Assembly (NCBI GenBank): GCA_944376125.1
Contig: CALWBQ010000049.1
Location: 29,531 to 93,530, forward strand
Direction: 5' to 3'
DNA length: 64,000 bases
From: an uncultured Lachnospiraceae bacterium
Lineage (GTDB): Bacteria > Bacillota > Clostridia > Lachnospirales > Lachnospiraceae
Shown: positions 34,620 to 44,364 of the stretch, one piece after another
Layout of the letters: the number at the start of each line of letters is the position of its first letter
Position numbering within the stretch: position 1 is the stretch's first letter
Notes under the pieces: model-generated
Told to the model about the DNA's origin: nothing
Databases searched by the model: none
Seen by the model: the letters and a program-made list of their open reading frames with translations, nothing else
Translations under genes and position numbers: made by a program

Positions 34620-35737
34620 GAGCAATCGGTATTGTTTTAGCAGGTGGTAACAGTAAGAGGATGCGGGAGCTTTCTAACAAAAGGGCAATCGCTGCTATGC
34701 CGGTCGCAGGAAGCTACCGAAGCATTGACTTTGCATTGAGCAATATGAGCAATTCCCACATACAGAATGTGGCAGTATTTACTCAGTACAATTCACGCTC
34801 TCTGAATCTCCATTTGAGCTCTTCAAAATGGTGGGATTTCGGGAGAAAGCAGGGCGGCCTGTTTGTTTTCACACCTACAATAACAGCCCAGAGCAATGAC
34901 TGGTACCGCGGCACAGCGGATGCGCTGTATCAGAACCTGTCATTTTTAAAGAGCAGCCATGAGCCCTATGTGGTGATTGCCTCCGGCGACGGTATTTACA
35001 AGATGGATTACAATAAGGTCTTGGAGTACCACATCGAGAAGAAGGCAGATATCACAGTTGTCTGCAAGAGAATGGCAGAGGGTGAGGATGTAACTCGTTT
35101 TGGATGTGTTAAGATCAACGATGATGGCCGCATTGTAGACTTTGAGGAAAAACCCATGGTTTCCGATGCAAATACGATTTCCTGCGGAATCTATGTGATT
35201 CGCCGGCGCCAGTTGATCGAGCTGATCGAGCGCTGTGCGGCAGAAGACCGGTACGACTTCGTAAAGGATATTCTGGTTCGCTATAAGAACTTAAAGAGAA
35301 TCTACGCCTACAAGCTGGAGACCTACTGGAGCAATATTGCTTCTGTGGAATCCTATTATAAGACCAACATGGATTTCTTAAAACAGGATGTGCGGGACTA
35401 CTTCTTTAAGCAGTACCCTGATATCTATACGAAGGTTGATGACCTGCCTCCGGCAAAGTATAATCCGGGCGCAGTTGTCAAAAACAGTCTGATTTCCAGC
35501 GGCTGTATTTTGAACGGAACAGTGGAGAATTCTGTGCTTTTTAAAAAGGCCTATATTGGAAACAACTGTGTGATTAAGAATTCGATTATATTAAATGATG
35601 TATATATCGGTGACAATACTGTCATTGAGAACTGTATCGTGGAGAGCCGCGATACGATCCGGGCCAATACGACCCATATCGGAACTCCGGACAATATCAA
35701 GATAGTCGTGGAGAAAAATGAGAGATATACATTATAA
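34616..35737 (+). CDS. glgD: Glucose-1-phosphate adenylyltransferase regulatory subunit
   Basis: 373 residues, paralogous to GlgC and translationally coupled to it (ATGA). It keeps [20 protein letters not shown] and [11 protein letters not shown] but diverges in catalytic positions, as usual for GlgD, which raises the activity of GlgC in a heteromeric enzyme. The C-terminus has the hexapeptide beta-helix ([14 protein letters not shown]). The pairing is typical of Clostridia and Bacilli. Confidence 0.93.
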   Translation: MRAIGIVLAGGNSKRMRELSNKRAIAAMPVAGSYRSIDFALSNMSNSHIQNVAVFTQYNSRSLNLHLSSSKWWDFGRKQGGLFVFTPTITAQSNDWYRGTADALYQNLSFLKSSHEPYVVIASGDGIYKMDYNKVLEYHIEKKADITVVCKRMAEGEDVTRFGCVKINDDGRIVDFEEKPMVSDANTISCGIYVIRRRQLIELIERCAAEDRYDFVKDILVRYKNLKRIYAYKLETYWSNIASVESYYKTNMDFLKQDVRDYFFKQYPDIYTKVDDLPPAKYNPGAVVKNSLISSGCILNGTVENSVLFKKAYIGNNCVIKNSIILNDVYIGDNTVIENCIVESRDTIRANTTHIGTPDNIKIVVEKNERYTL

Positions 35738-35838
35738 AAGGGATTGAGATATGAAAAAGACAAACTGCTGGAGATTTCAGTCTCCGGTAGAAAAATACAT
35801 CGCAGGTGCGAGAGTTGAGTGACGGAGGGGTTTCAAGT

Positions 35839-36123
35839 ATGCAGATTACAGATGTAAGAGTAAGACGAATCGAAAAGGAAGGAAAAATGAAGGCGATCGT
35901 ATCAATTACGCTGGATAATGAATTCGTCATCCATGACATTAAAGTAATTGAAGGCGAAAAGGGATTATTTATTGCAATGCCCAGCCGCAAGGCAGCAGAC
36001 GGTGAGTACCGCGACATTGCACATCCAATCAATTCGGGCACCCGTGATACGATTCAGCGGGTTATTCTGGATAAGTACACAACTACACTGTTGGAAAATC
36101 CAGATCAGGACGGAGTCGTTTAA
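35839..36123 (+). CDS. spoVG: Septation/sporulation regulator SpoVG
   Basis: GGAGGGG precedes ATG 35839; the 11 in-frame codons upstream are excluded, giving 94 residues. [38 protein letters not shown] and [12 protein letters not shown] are characteristic. SpoVG is a small RNA- and DNA-binding regulator affecting septation, sporulation and surface products. Separated from glgD by 101 bases including a GGAGA/TCTCC hairpin, and followed by a terminator. Confidence 0.96.
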   Translation: MQITDVRVRRIEKEGKMKAIVSITLDNEFVIHDIKVIEGEKGLFIAMPSRKAADGEYRDIAHPINSGTRDTIQRVILDKYTTTLLENPDQDGVV

Positions 36124-36149
36124 AAGGAAAAGGAAATGTAAGAAGGAGA

Positions 36150-36172
36150 GGACCGCTTCGGGCGGTCCTTTT
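36150..36172 (+). terminator. Terminator after spoVG
   Basis: GGACCGC (36150-36156) pairs with GCGGTCC (36162-36168), then TTTT. Confidence 0.88.
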
Positions 36173-36305
36173 CTGTCCCCTGCGTTTCCCTCCTTCTATG
36201 CATAAAACCATTCTGAGCCGTCTATAATGAAAGTAAACAAATACAGCGTCCGATAGCGGCGCTGCTACAGTGTGGAAGTCAGAAGCAATTAAAAGGCGGT
36301 AAAGA

Positions 36306-36902
36306 ATGAAATTTTGGGAACGGATTGCTGTTCATACACAGCAGGAAATTTTTTATTACGATACCCGAAGGGGATTTGACGCCAGACATCTGGCAGCGCG
36401 GCTCTATGAGATGATCTTGGAGGAACTGAAACGGGGGAAAAAGGGAGTTGTCTTTCTGTGTATCGGCACAGACCGCTCTACAGGGGACAGCCTGGGGCCG
36501 CTGATCGGATACAAGCTGAAGGGAAAAGAGGATGCAGATATCCCGGTATTTGGAACTCTGGAGCGTCCTGTCCATGCTATGAATCTGGACGATTATATGA
36601 GATTTCTTCAGGAGGGTTATCCAGACCATGTGGTGGTGGCTATAGATGCTTCCGTGGGAAAGACAGATCACATCGGTTATGTGACCTTGGGAAAGGGAGC
36701 TTTAAAACCTGGGCTGGGCGTCAGCAAAGAATTGAAAGAGGTAGGGGATATCTTTATTACTGGAATTGTTGGGGGGTGCGGAAATTACGATCCGCTGATG
36801 CTCCAGAGCGTTCGTCTGTCTGTGGTGATGCGCCTTGCCGACTGCATCAGCGACAGTATCCGGCTTGTCGAAAAATTATGGGCAAACGCAGCTATGATTT
36901 GA
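36306..36902 (+). CDS. YyaC-family spore protease-like protein
   Basis: 198 residues. FLCIGTDRSTGDSLGPLIGYKL, cited in part, and VVAIDASVG match the YyaC family, related to the germination protease Gpr and hydrogenase maturation peptidases and found only in spore formers. GGACGG is absent; AAAAGGCGG serves as ribosome site. The Asp residues in these motifs are likely metal ligands. Its substrate is unknown. A TATAAT at 36223-36228 may be its -10. It is followed by a LysM protein gene. Confidence 0.82.
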   Translation: MKFWERIAVHTQQEIFYYDTRRGFDARHLAARLYEMILEELKRGKKGVVFLCIGTDRSTGDSLGPLIGYKLKGKEDADIPVFGTLERPVHAMNLDDYMRFLQEGYPDHVVVAIDASVGKTDHIGYVTLGKGALKPGLGVSKELKEVGDIFITGIVGGCGNYDPLMLQSVRLSVVMRLADCISDSIRLVEKLWANAAMI

Positions 36903-36966
36903 CAGGATTTTTAGCTCTGCTGTGCTATTCTTTCTTAGATAGAATAGGAAAGCAGGGTGATTATAA

Positions 36967-38259
36967 ATGGGAGAATTGTATAATCCGTTTCCGAAACTGC
37001 CGAAAAATATCCGGCAGATTGGAGAACGGGATGAGACGGTCAGACTGTATGTAGAGGACTATGTCAATACGTATTTAAAACGTCTGTACCCAACAGGTGG
37101 ACAAGATCTGAGGGTAGGGCTGCTGCTGGGCAGCGCGGAGGACCATGAGGGGACGCCTTTTGTCTTTGTAGACGGAGCAATGGAGATGGAAGGTGTTGCC
37201 GTGGAGGGAGAGCAGGTTTCTTTTTCTGAGGAAGCATGGAAGAAGGCTTATCAGAATATAGAAGAGCAGTTTCCGAAACGAACTGTGCAGGGATGGTTTT
37301 TATGCGGGGCCCCAGGCTGCTCTCTCAGTCCTCTGAATTACTGGAAGCAGCATCTCCAGTATTTTTCTGGGAAAAATCAGATTATGTATCTAAATGGCGG
37401 TCTGGAGGGAGAAGAAGCGATCTACATAACTTCCAGTGACGGATTTTACAAATTGAGGGGCCATTGTATTTATTATGAGCGCAATCAGATGATGCAGGAT
37501 TACATGGTAAACCAGAAAGAGAACCGGAAAGTAGAAGCTGGGGGGAGTGACCCGGTTATACGGGATTTCCGCCAGAAGATGGAATCAAAGAAGGCTCAGC
37601 TTTCCGTACAGAAACATTCGGTCAGCCTGCTGGGGGGACTCTGCAGTGCCCTGGCTATTGTGGTGCTGGCTGGCGGTGTCGTTATGTTCAATAACTATGA
37701 AAAAATGAAAGATATGGAAGGGGTTATTGCCTCAGTGCTCCCAGTTGGAGCAGAGAGCTGGGACGGCATCAGGGAAGGTGAAACGAAAATCCAGGTGGAG
37801 GAGGTTCCGGGTGAGGTGTTCCCTACAGAGGCGGATGCAGAGGAAGCACTGCCGGCAGGGAGCGGCCTGAAAGCTGACAGAGATGACGAAATAGAGGCTG
37901 CGGGGGGTCAGCCGTCTGCGGAGCCGGAAGCCAGCGGGACGGCTGCCGGAGGAGCAGAGACAGCGGCCGCTCAGAGCGCTGCGGAACAGACAGCGGCTTC
38001 AGTGAGCGAGACGGCCAGCTCCCTGACGGTCAGCGGCCCGGTCTTGCAGAAGGTGACGGAGCCAGGCCCGGGACAGATGTACTATACTGTGCAGGATGGA
38101 GAGACTCTATATGGAATCTGCTTTAAACTGTATCAAAGTGTCAACCATTTGGATGAGATCTGCCAGCTAAATGGCCTGTCTGACCAGAATCATATCATGT
38201 CTGGACAGCGGCTGGTGGTTCCGGAGAGCTCGGTGCCCCAGGAGCCAACGGAAAATTAA
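36967..38259 (+). CDS. LysM membrane protein with degenerate JAMM-like domain
   Basis: 430 residues. Residues about 25-180 have the strand pattern of an MPN/JAMM domain (RVGLLLGSAED, VQGWFLCGAPGCSLS, NQIMYLNGGLEGEEAIYI), but the HxH metal site of GWxHxHP is replaced by WFLCGAPG. A membrane segment follows near residues 220-240, then an acidic Ala/Glu/Ser-rich linker, and a C-terminal LysM domain (YYTVQDGETLYGICFKLYQS) that binds peptidoglycan or spore cortex. The head is inside and LysM outside. Adjacent to yyaC, which suggests an envelope or sporulation role. Confidence 0.7.
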   Translation: MGELYNPFPKLPKNIRQIGERDETVRLYVEDYVNTYLKRLYPTGGQDLRVGLLLGSAEDHEGTPFVFVDGAMEMEGVAVEGEQVSFSEEAWKKAYQNIEEQFPKRTVQGWFLCGAPGCSLSPLNYWKQHLQYFSGKNQIMYLNGGLEGEEAIYITSSDGFYKLRGHCIYYERNQMMQDYMVNQKENRKVEAGGSDPVIRDFRQKMESKKAQLSVQKHSVSLLGGLCSALAIVVLAGGVVMFNNYEKMKDMEGVIASVLPVGAESWDGIREGETKIQVEEVPGEVFPTEADAEEALPAGSGLKADRDDEIEAAGGQPSAEPEASGTAAGGAETAAAQSAAEQTAASVSETASSLTVSGPVLQKVTEPGPGQMYYTVQDGETLYGICFKLYQSVNHLDEICQLNGLSDQNHIMSGQRLVVPESSVPQEPTEN

Positions 38260-38312
38260 GGCAAAAAGGTAATGCGTTTCCGGATGAAATGTTGTATACT
38301 GTACGTAGCATC

Positions 38313-38369
38313 TGTGTGCCATGTGTCATATCGATACGGGCGCTGCTTCAGCGAACTGACGAGCACACA
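38313..38369 (+). promoter_or_regulatory. Structured leader before the DUF5711 gene
   Basis: Three nested helices: TGTGTGC (38313-38319) with GCACACA (38363-38369), GTCA (38325-38328) with TGAC (38357-38360), and CGCTG (38341-38345) with CAGCG (38349-38353). The ribosome site starts just after the 3' arm. A TATACT -10 lies near 38295. Confidence 0.45.
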
Positions 38370-38385
38370 CTGAGGAGAAGAGGAA

Positions 38386-39693
38386 ATGAGTGATTTAAAC
38401 TCCATGAACCGGGAACGAAAAAAGCAGCAGCTCCGTCAGCAGATCGTATCCAATCAGACGGCGGGCTCCCGGACAATGGGAATAGAGAACAGACAGCCGG
38501 ATGGGGAGGAAGAGGTAAAGGCGGTAAAGAAAGCGCATCGGAGAGTTCTGCGAAAGAGGGCAGTGATTGCAGCGGTTATCCTGCTGCTTCTGGCGGCTGC
38601 GGCAGGGGGAGTGTACTATTGGATTGAGTACTATCAGTACCAGGAATACAAAGTGAGCTGGGAAACTGATCTGACGGCAGGTCAGGAGGGAACAGAGACA
38701 AGTTCGCCTAATTATATCCGGTTTGGGAAAAATCTTTTAAAATATACAAGAGACGGAGCCTCCTACATAGATGAAAAAGGAAAGACCCTCTGGGTTCAGA
38801 CCTATGAGATGAAGTCACCTATAGCTGTGGTCAACGGCTCCTTTGCCGTGATTGCTGACCAGCAGGGAAATGAAGTGTACATCTGCAATGAGGAGGGCTA
38901 TCAAGGCACGGCCAAAACTCTGCTGCCGATAACCAGTGTTGCGGTCTCCGGCGAGGGTGTGGTCGCTGCTGTCCTGGAGGATTCCAGATCCAGCTACGTA
39001 TCTATGTTTAAGCGGGATGGAAGTGAACTGAATGTTACAATGAAGTCCACTGTGTCTAAAAATGGCTACCTGATGGATCTGAGTTTTTCTCCTGATGGGA
39101 CGCAGCTTATCTGCTCGTATGCTTACATAGCGAATAATGCGCTGAAAAGCCGTGTGGTTATTTACGATTATTCGGAAGAGGTCGGACAGAATATTCCGGA
39201 CCGGATTGTCAGCGCAAATGATGATGCGTTTGCAGACAAGCTGGTTCCGAAAGTCCATTTTATGTCGGAGACCTATTCCTTCGCCTGCTCTGACACGGGG
39301 CTGGCCTTCTTTTCATCGGAGAATAGGGCAAGCCCGGTCTTGGCAGTTCAGACGGAAGAGGAGAGGATTGAAAGTCTCTTTTATTCGGATAAATACGTGG
39401 GACTGGTGACGGCAAATCAGGAAGGGCCTGAGCCTCAGAAACTGGTGGTCTACCGGGAAAATGGAGACAAGGTTTTTGAGACTGGATTTGATTTTTCTTA
39501 CGATCATGCTGACATTGACGGCGACTTTGTGATTCTGTATGATGATAATTCCTGCTGTATTTATAATATGTCCGGAGTCAAAAAATTTGAAGGCCGGTTT
39601 GATTTTCAGATCAGTAAGATTACATGCGGCACTCTGCCGAATCAGTTTATCCTGACAGGGCCTCAGCAGATGAGGGGAATTACGCTAAGTTAG
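38386..39693 (+). CDS. DUF5711-type membrane-anchored beta-propeller-like protein
   Basis: 435 residues. A basic N-terminus is followed by one membrane segment (residues about 64-82, AVIAAVILLLLAAAAGGVYY) and a large extracytoplasmic part with repeated strand pairs such as GASYIDEKGKTLWVQTYEM, NGSFAVIADQQGNEVYIC and SFSPDGTQLICSYAY, consistent with a WD40/PQQ-like propeller. I believe this is the DUF5711 family. Function unknown. AGGAGAAGAGG precedes the ATG. Glucokinase follows. Confidence 0.65.
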   Translation: MSDLNSMNRERKKQQLRQQIVSNQTAGSRTMGIENRQPDGEEEVKAVKKAHRRVLRKRAVIAAVILLLLAAAAGGVYYWIEYYQYQEYKVSWETDLTAGQEGTETSSPNYIRFGKNLLKYTRDGASYIDEKGKTLWVQTYEMKSPIAVVNGSFAVIADQQGNEVYICNEEGYQGTAKTLLPITSVAVSGEGVVAAVLEDSRSSYVSMFKRDGSELNVTMKSTVSKNGYLMDLSFSPDGTQLICSYAYIANNALKSRVVIYDYSEEVGQNIPDRIVSANDDAFADKLVPKVHFMSETYSFACSDTGLAFFSSENRASPVLAVQTEEERIESLFYSDKYVGLVTANQEGPEPQKLVVYRENGDKVFETGFDFSYDHADIDGDFVILYDDNSCCIYNMSGVKKFEGRFDFQISKITCGTLPNQFILTGPQQMRGITLS

Positions 39694-39764
39694 GCGCAGC
39701 GCTAAAAGAAAGATTTTATGCCGCTGGGCGGCATATGATTATGAAAGAAAAGGAGCAAAAGAAA

Positions 39765-40709
39765 ATGGAGAGAGTATGTATTGGAATTGATGTAGGAGGA
39801 ACCACTGTAAAGCTGGGAATCTTTGAGGTCACTGGAAGACTCATTGATAAGTGGGAGATTCCCACCCGGACACAGGACGGGGCTAAATATATTCTGCCGG
39901 ATATTGCTGCTTCCATTAAAAGTAAACTTCAGGAAATGGAAATCGAGATGGAAAACGTGGCAGGTGCAGGGATGGGGATTCCCGGCCCGGTTATGCCGGA
40001 CGGCCATGTAGAGGTCTGCGTAAACCTGGGATGGAAAGATATGAATCCTCAGCGAGAGCTGAGCGCTTTGCTTGGAGGACTTCCTGTAAAAGGGGGGAAT
40101 GATGCCAATGTAGCAGCTCTGGGTGAGATGTGGCAGGGCGGCGGAAAAGGCTATACGGACATTGTTATGGTCACACTAGGCACCGGCGTAGGCGGCGGCG
40201 TTATTATTGATGAAAAGATTGTTCCAGGAAAACATGGACTGGGCGGCGAAATTGGCCATATCCATGTGAGAGATGAGGAGACTGAGCACTGCAACTGCGG
40301 CGGTGTGGGGTGTCTGGAGCAGATCGCGTCAGCTACAGGTATCGCAAGGGAGGCGAGGAGAAAAATGGCTGCCTCTGGCACACCTTCCGTTTTGAGAGAA
40401 AAGGGCGATGCGGTAACAGCCAAAGATGTTCTGGATGCAGCGAAAGCCGGCGATTCTCTGGCTGATGAAGTAGTAGAGACGGCCAGCCGTTATCTGGGCT
40501 TGGTTCTGTCTCAAATTTCCATGATCGTAGATCCCCAGGTTTTTGTCATTGGAGGCGGGGTATCGAAAGCTGGACAGTTCCTGGTAGACAAGATCAATAA
40601 ATATTATCAGCAGTACGCAGTGATCTCCGACAACAAGGCGACCATTGCACTGGCAAAGCTGGGCAACGATGCCGGCATCTACGGCGCAGCGAGAATGATT
40701 CTGGACTGA
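39765..40709 (+). CDS. glcK: ROK-family glucokinase
   Basis: AAAGGAGC precedes ATG 39765 (314 aa); earlier in-frame ATGs run into the previous gene. IGIDVGGTTVKLGIF is the phosphate-binding loop, GNDANVAALGE holds the catalytic aspartate, and HCNCGGVGCLEQIAS is the ROK zinc motif with the CxCGxxGC pattern. It phosphorylates glucose at C6, feeding pgi and glycogen synthesis. Followed by a strong terminator. Confidence 0.93.
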   Translation: MERVCIGIDVGGTTVKLGIFEVTGRLIDKWEIPTRTQDGAKYILPDIAASIKSKLQEMEIEMENVAGAGMGIPGPVMPDGHVEVCVNLGWKDMNPQRELSALLGGLPVKGGNDANVAALGEMWQGGGKGYTDIVMVTLGTGVGGGVIIDEKIVPGKHGLGGEIGHIHVRDEETEHCNCGGVGCLEQIASATGIAREARRKMAASGTPSVLREKGDAVTAKDVLDAAKAGDSLADEVVETASRYLGLVLSQISMIVDPQVFVIGGGVSKAGQFLVDKINKYYQQYAVISDNKATIALAKLGNDAGIYGAARMILD

Positions 40710-40782
40710 TGACTGGGATCAAGGTATGAGTTTGGCAGTGCTCGGCTTTCAGCGGGCGCTGCTGTCTGGAATGGAAAAGGGA

Positions 40783-40816
40783 AGAGCCAGGTTTCTCACG
40801 GACCTGGCTCTTTTTA
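40783..40816 (+). terminator. Terminator after glcK
   Basis: AGAGCCAGGT (40783-40792) pairs with ACCTGGCTCT (40802-40811), then TTTTT. Confidence 0.9.
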
Positions 40817-40842
40817 GACCATAAGGTTAAGATTTCTGTGAT

Positions 40843-41895
40843 TTATTTCACCTGAACCGTACCGTTTACAGTCCAGGCGCCGTCATTATTTACCGTCCAG
40901 CCATCCGGCGTGGAGGTATTGGCATACATCCGACCCTGGGTTCCGTCAGAGGCCGTATTAAAATAGTAGCATCTGGATAAGCCGTCGGCGCTTTTGATCC
41001 ATCTCCAGCCGGTTGCCATATGGCCATCGCTGTCAGTGTAATACCAGCCATCGTTGGTTTGAATCCACTGCTCATAGGCGTAGGTTCCGTCAGGATTCTG
41101 CCAATACCAGGCGTTCTGAGAAGAAAACCATTGCCACTGTCCAGGGGTGACAGTGGAGCTGCCAGCCTGCGCAGAAGCTGAGCTGCTGTCAGGGATGCTG
41201 CTGGATGCGGCAGACTGAATCAGTTTCAGCCGCGAGCTGTCTACAGAAAAGCCGGGAGAAGTCGCCCAATCGCTGTGGACAGAGGAATTATACAGACTGA
41301 CCGCCCGAATTCGGACACTGTAAGTTCCCGTTTCTGTAATTTTGGAGGACAGGTCATAGGAGGTGCCTGTTGTTTCCAGGGTGGTGCTGTCGATGGCTTT
41401 TCCGCCCCGCATCAGACGCAGCTGGTAGGAACGCGCTCCGGAAACCGGTTCCCAAGAGATGTCGCCGCTTTCGCCCCACGTCAGACTCTCGGGCATATCG
41501 ATTTCGCCGTCTCCCATTTCCCGGAAAGAAACCATGATCCGAATCTTGCGGCTGGAATCTTTTATTGCTTTAGAAAAATAAGCACCCTCCCCCGAGAGAG
41601 TACAGTCGGAGCGTTTGATGGTTCCGAAATAGTAATCATCATCAGCTACCAGAGTGACAGTGCCTTCCGGATATTTGGCGGTACTGTCAGTGTTGAATTG
41701 GAAATTTTCAACCATATAGCCGTCATCATCGGGGGTGACTTCCATTTCCGGCCACGCATCGCCGGAATTGAGATCGGCTGAAAAATTTAGGGAGATTGTT
41801 TCAATCCGATCCCGGGCAAAGGCGGTTATCGGAAGCATCAGCGCAAACACTGCAGAAAAGGCAAGAGCAAGTTTCCATTTAGAAGTTTTCATCAT
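40843..41895 (-). CDS. Secreted protein with Fn3-like and cell-wall-binding repeats (paralog 2)
   Basis: 350 residues. Signal peptide residues 1-27 (LALAFSAVFALMLPITAFA). A beta-rich N-terminal domain, a fibronectin III-like domain around residues 140-225 (ISWEPVSGARSYQLRLMRGG), a Ser/Ala linker, and C-terminal aromatic repeats of the choline- or glucan-binding type (WYWQNPDGTYAYEQWIQ, WYYTDSDGHMATGW). Probably surface attached. Organised like the next gene on the same strand, so the pair arose by duplication; both lie downstream of a two-component system. Confidence 0.75.
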   Translation of the reverse strand: MMKTSKWKLALAFSAVFALMLPITAFARDRIETISLNFSADLNSGDAWPEMEVTPDDDGYMVENFQFNTDSTAKYPEGTVTLVADDDYYFGTIKRSDCTLSGEGAYFSKAIKDSSRKIRIMVSFREMGDGEIDMPESLTWGESGDISWEPVSGARSYQLRLMRGGKAIDSTTLETTGTSYDLSSKITETGTYSVRIRAVSLYNSSVHSDWATSPGFSVDSSRLKLIQSAASSSIPDSSSASAQAGSSTVTPGQWQWFSSQNAWYWQNPDGTYAYEQWIQTNDGWYYTDSDGHMATGWRWIKSADGLSRCYYFNTASDGTQGRMYANTSTPDGWTVNNDGAWTVNGTVQVK

Positions 41896-41927
41896 TGTCA
41901 GATCCTTTCTGTCAATCTATCGGTCTT

Positions 41928-42920
41928 TTAGGAGTCAGATCCATTTTTCTGCCATACGCCGTTGGCATTTACAGGATAGCCATCCGGCGTAATGGTATCG
42001 GAGAGCATTTTTCCTTCTGAGTCACAGTAGTAATACTGATTGTTCCACAGAATCCATCCGGTTTGACGGTAGCCATGGGAATTAAAGAAATACCAATTCC
42101 CGTCAATCTGCTGCCAGCAGGAAGATGGCCAGGTACCGTCAGAATTCTGATACCAGATACCGGAGGCGGTCTCCATCCACTGGCCGTCAGAAGATGTACT
42201 GGCTTCTGCTGCCTGAGCAAACTTTTCTAATTTGGCGGAATCCACCGTTATTGGCCCTGACTGAACGTATGAGCTTTCCACCCGGCTGTCATAGCGGCTG
42301 AGGGCGACTACTCTTACGCTGTAGGTATTGGCCCGGCTGATCATAGGCGCTATATTGAGACTGGTGCCGGAGACAACAGTCCGGGTTGAGAGATCGGCTT
42401 TTCCGTCGCGAATGAGGGTTACTTCATATTTGGAAGCGTCCCCCACAGGAGCCCAGGAAGCGAGTCCGTCCTCTGTGAGATTCACGTAGGCGGGAGCTGC
42501 GATCGATGAACTTCCCATTTCCGGGAATTCTACAGTCAGAGTCATTGTCATGCTGTCGCCGGATTTGCGGGCGTCGACATACTCTACATCCATACCGTAC
42601 AGCTCGAAATAGCTCTCAGAAGAAGTGCGGAAATAGTAATCCCCTTTGGGTTTAATAACAATTTCAGCCGTTGGATAGCGATTGGGCTGGTTGGTATAGG
42701 GGTTAGTGTATTCTACATAGGCCGCGCTTACGACCTCATACAGGCTCTGTTCACCGGCGGTTACTGTCAGTTCTGGGTAGGTATCTTCCCTGAGAGCGCC
42801 GACAGAGAAATCCAGCATGATTCCCTCAAGGCGGGTTTTTGCAAATGCCGGAGAGACGGCGAGAAGAGAGAATATTCCTGCAGCAGCCAATAGGGTACAG
42901 GTTTTTTTGATGCACTTCAT
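41928..42920 (-). CDS. Secreted protein with Fn3-like and cell-wall-binding repeats (paralog 1)
   Basis: 330 residues, same layout as its neighbour: signal peptide (LLAAAGIFSLLAVSPAFA), beta-rich domain, Fn3-like domain (LASWAPVGDASKYEVTLIRDG) and aromatic wall-binding repeats (NWYFFNSHGYRQTGW, QYYYCDSEGKML). It lies 37 bases after the histidine kinase gene and is probably its operon partner. Ligand unknown; the repeats bind choline, glucan or other wall polymers in relatives. Confidence 0.75.
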   Translation of the reverse strand: MKCIKKTCTLLAAAGIFSLLAVSPAFAKTRLEGIMLDFSVGALREDTYPELTVTAGEQSLYEVVSAAYVEYTNPYTNQPNRYPTAEIVIKPKGDYYFRTSSESYFELYGMDVEYVDARKSGDSMTMTLTVEFPEMGSSSIAAPAYVNLTEDGLASWAPVGDASKYEVTLIRDGKADLSTRTVVSGTSLNIAPMISRANTYSVRVVALSRYDSRVESSYVQSGPITVDSAKLEKFAQAAEASTSSDGQWMETASGIWYQNSDGTWPSSCWQQIDGNWYFFNSHGYRQTGWILWNNQYYYCDSEGKMLSDTITPDGYPVNANGVWQKNGSDS

Positions 42921-42957
42921 AAAAATCCATCCTTTCTAGTCTGATTTAGAGAGATCA

Positions 42958-44364
42958 TCACAGATTTGTGGAGCGGGGAAGGCTGAAAATGAATTCTGTT
43001 CCGACGCCCTCTGTGCTGATGACATCGATATTTTCTCCATGGGACTGAATAATTTCTTTTACAATGGCAAGACCTAAGCCAGTGCCTTTTTTGTCTTTTC
43101 CGCGTGAGGCGTCTGATTTGTAGAATCGCTCCCAGATTTTTTTCTGACTTTCCTTTGGAATGCCGATCCCGTTATCCTTCACTGAGATGAAAACCTTCTC
43201 CCGGCGGAGGGAGGTCTGGATATAGATGGTGCCTCCCGGATGACTGAATTTGATGGCATTGTCAATGAGGTTGTAGAGAACCTGCTGAATTTTTCCCAGG
43301 TCGGCATAAACCATCTGGATGGAATCTGAAAAGGTCAGCTCAAAAGAAATATCTTTGGCATCACAGGTGCCTTCAAAGGAGGCGGCGGTATCTTTGATAG
43401 TACGGTTGATATCAAAGTTAGTTCTGGAAAGGTAGCCTTTGCTGTCCAGAGAATCCAGGGTCAGCATTCCCTGAGTCAGCTTGTTGAGCCGTTCCGTCTC
43501 CGAGATGACCCGGCTGAGGTATTTCTCCTGCATTTCCGGAGGAATCGTGCCGTCTAGGATCGCTTCCAGGTACCCCTTGATAGAGGTGAGGGGGGAGCGA
43601 AAATCGTGGGACACATTGGCAATAAACGTTCTCTGGTATTCCTCCAGTTTGTTCAGCTCGCTGGACATATAATTCAGAGTAGCAGCCAGATAACCCATCT
43701 CATCCTGAGTCTCCACTTTGATCCTGTGCTCCAGATGGCCGCTGGCATACTCATTGGCCCCCTCGGTGATCCGGCGCAGAGGGAAGTAGACGGTTTTAGT
43801 AAAGACCAGCAGGATAATGAGCGACAATGCAAACAGGATCACGCCCGAAATATACACGATATTCAGAATCTGATTCTGTTCCGTTTCCAGAGTCGAAAGC
43901 GGCTTGTGGATCAGGATATAGCCGTAGGTCGTATAGTTGCCGGTAATAGGAGCGGAAACACTGATAACATCATAAGGGAAAAGCCCATAATAGTTCCCGA
44001 TTCCGTAAGACTGGTTTCCAATAGCCGTAGGATTAAAATTTTCAATGGTGTGGCCGGTCAGGCCGTTAGTACGGCTGTCAGCAATGATCAAGCCGTTTTG
44101 ATCCACCACCCATATATCAGCATCGATAAAGTCGGACATCACCTCCAGCTGTGAGGAGGCAGACTCCAGATCCAGGGACATGCCGCTGTAGAGGCTGCTG
44201 CAGTGGTTGGCGAGAGTGCTGGCCTCATCATAGAGCAGATCAGCCTGCTGTTCCACCAGATACCTGTGAACCATTCCGGAGGACAGGGTGGCAATGGTGA
44301 CAAATCCCAAAAGTCCGAAGACCAGATATCCCACAAGAAACTTGGAATAAAGGGAATGATTCAT
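42958..44364 (-). CDS. Sensor histidine kinase
   Basis: 468 residues. Membrane segment near 10-30, an extracytoplasmic sensor of about 130 residues, a second membrane segment near 165-188, HAMP, HisKA with phospho-acceptor H253 in ANVSHDFRSPLTSIKG, and HATPase with NLIDNAIKFS, VKDNGIGI and KGTGLGLAIVKEI. Its start overlaps the response regulator stop by four bases. Signal unknown; the adjacent surface-protein genes are likely outputs or linked to its signal. Confidence 0.93.
   Translation of the reverse strand: MNHSLYSKFLVGYLVFGLLGFVTIATLSSGMVHRYLVEQQADLLYDEASTLANHCSSLYSGMSLDLESASSQLEVMSDFIDADIWVVDQNGLIIADSRTNGLTGHTIENFNPTAIGNQSYGIGNYYGLFPYDVISVSAPITGNYTTYGYILIHKPLSTLETEQNQILNIVYISGVILFALSLIILLVFTKTVYFPLRRITEGANEYASGHLEHRIKVETQDEMGYLAATLNYMSSELNKLEEYQRTFIANVSHDFRSPLTSIKGYLEAILDGTIPPEMQEKYLSRVISETERLNKLTQGMLTLDSLDSKGYLSRTNFDINRTIKDTAASFEGTCDAKDISFELTFSDSIQMVYADLGKIQQVLYNLIDNAIKFSHPGGTIYIQTSLRREKVFISVKDNGIGIPKESQKKIWERFYKSDASRGKDKKGTGLGLAIVKEIIQSHGENIDVISTEGVGTEFIFSLPRSTNL

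Noticed and set aside
36967..38259. Active JAMM metalloprotease
   Set aside because: The HxH metal-binding pair is absent at the expected GWxHxHP position.
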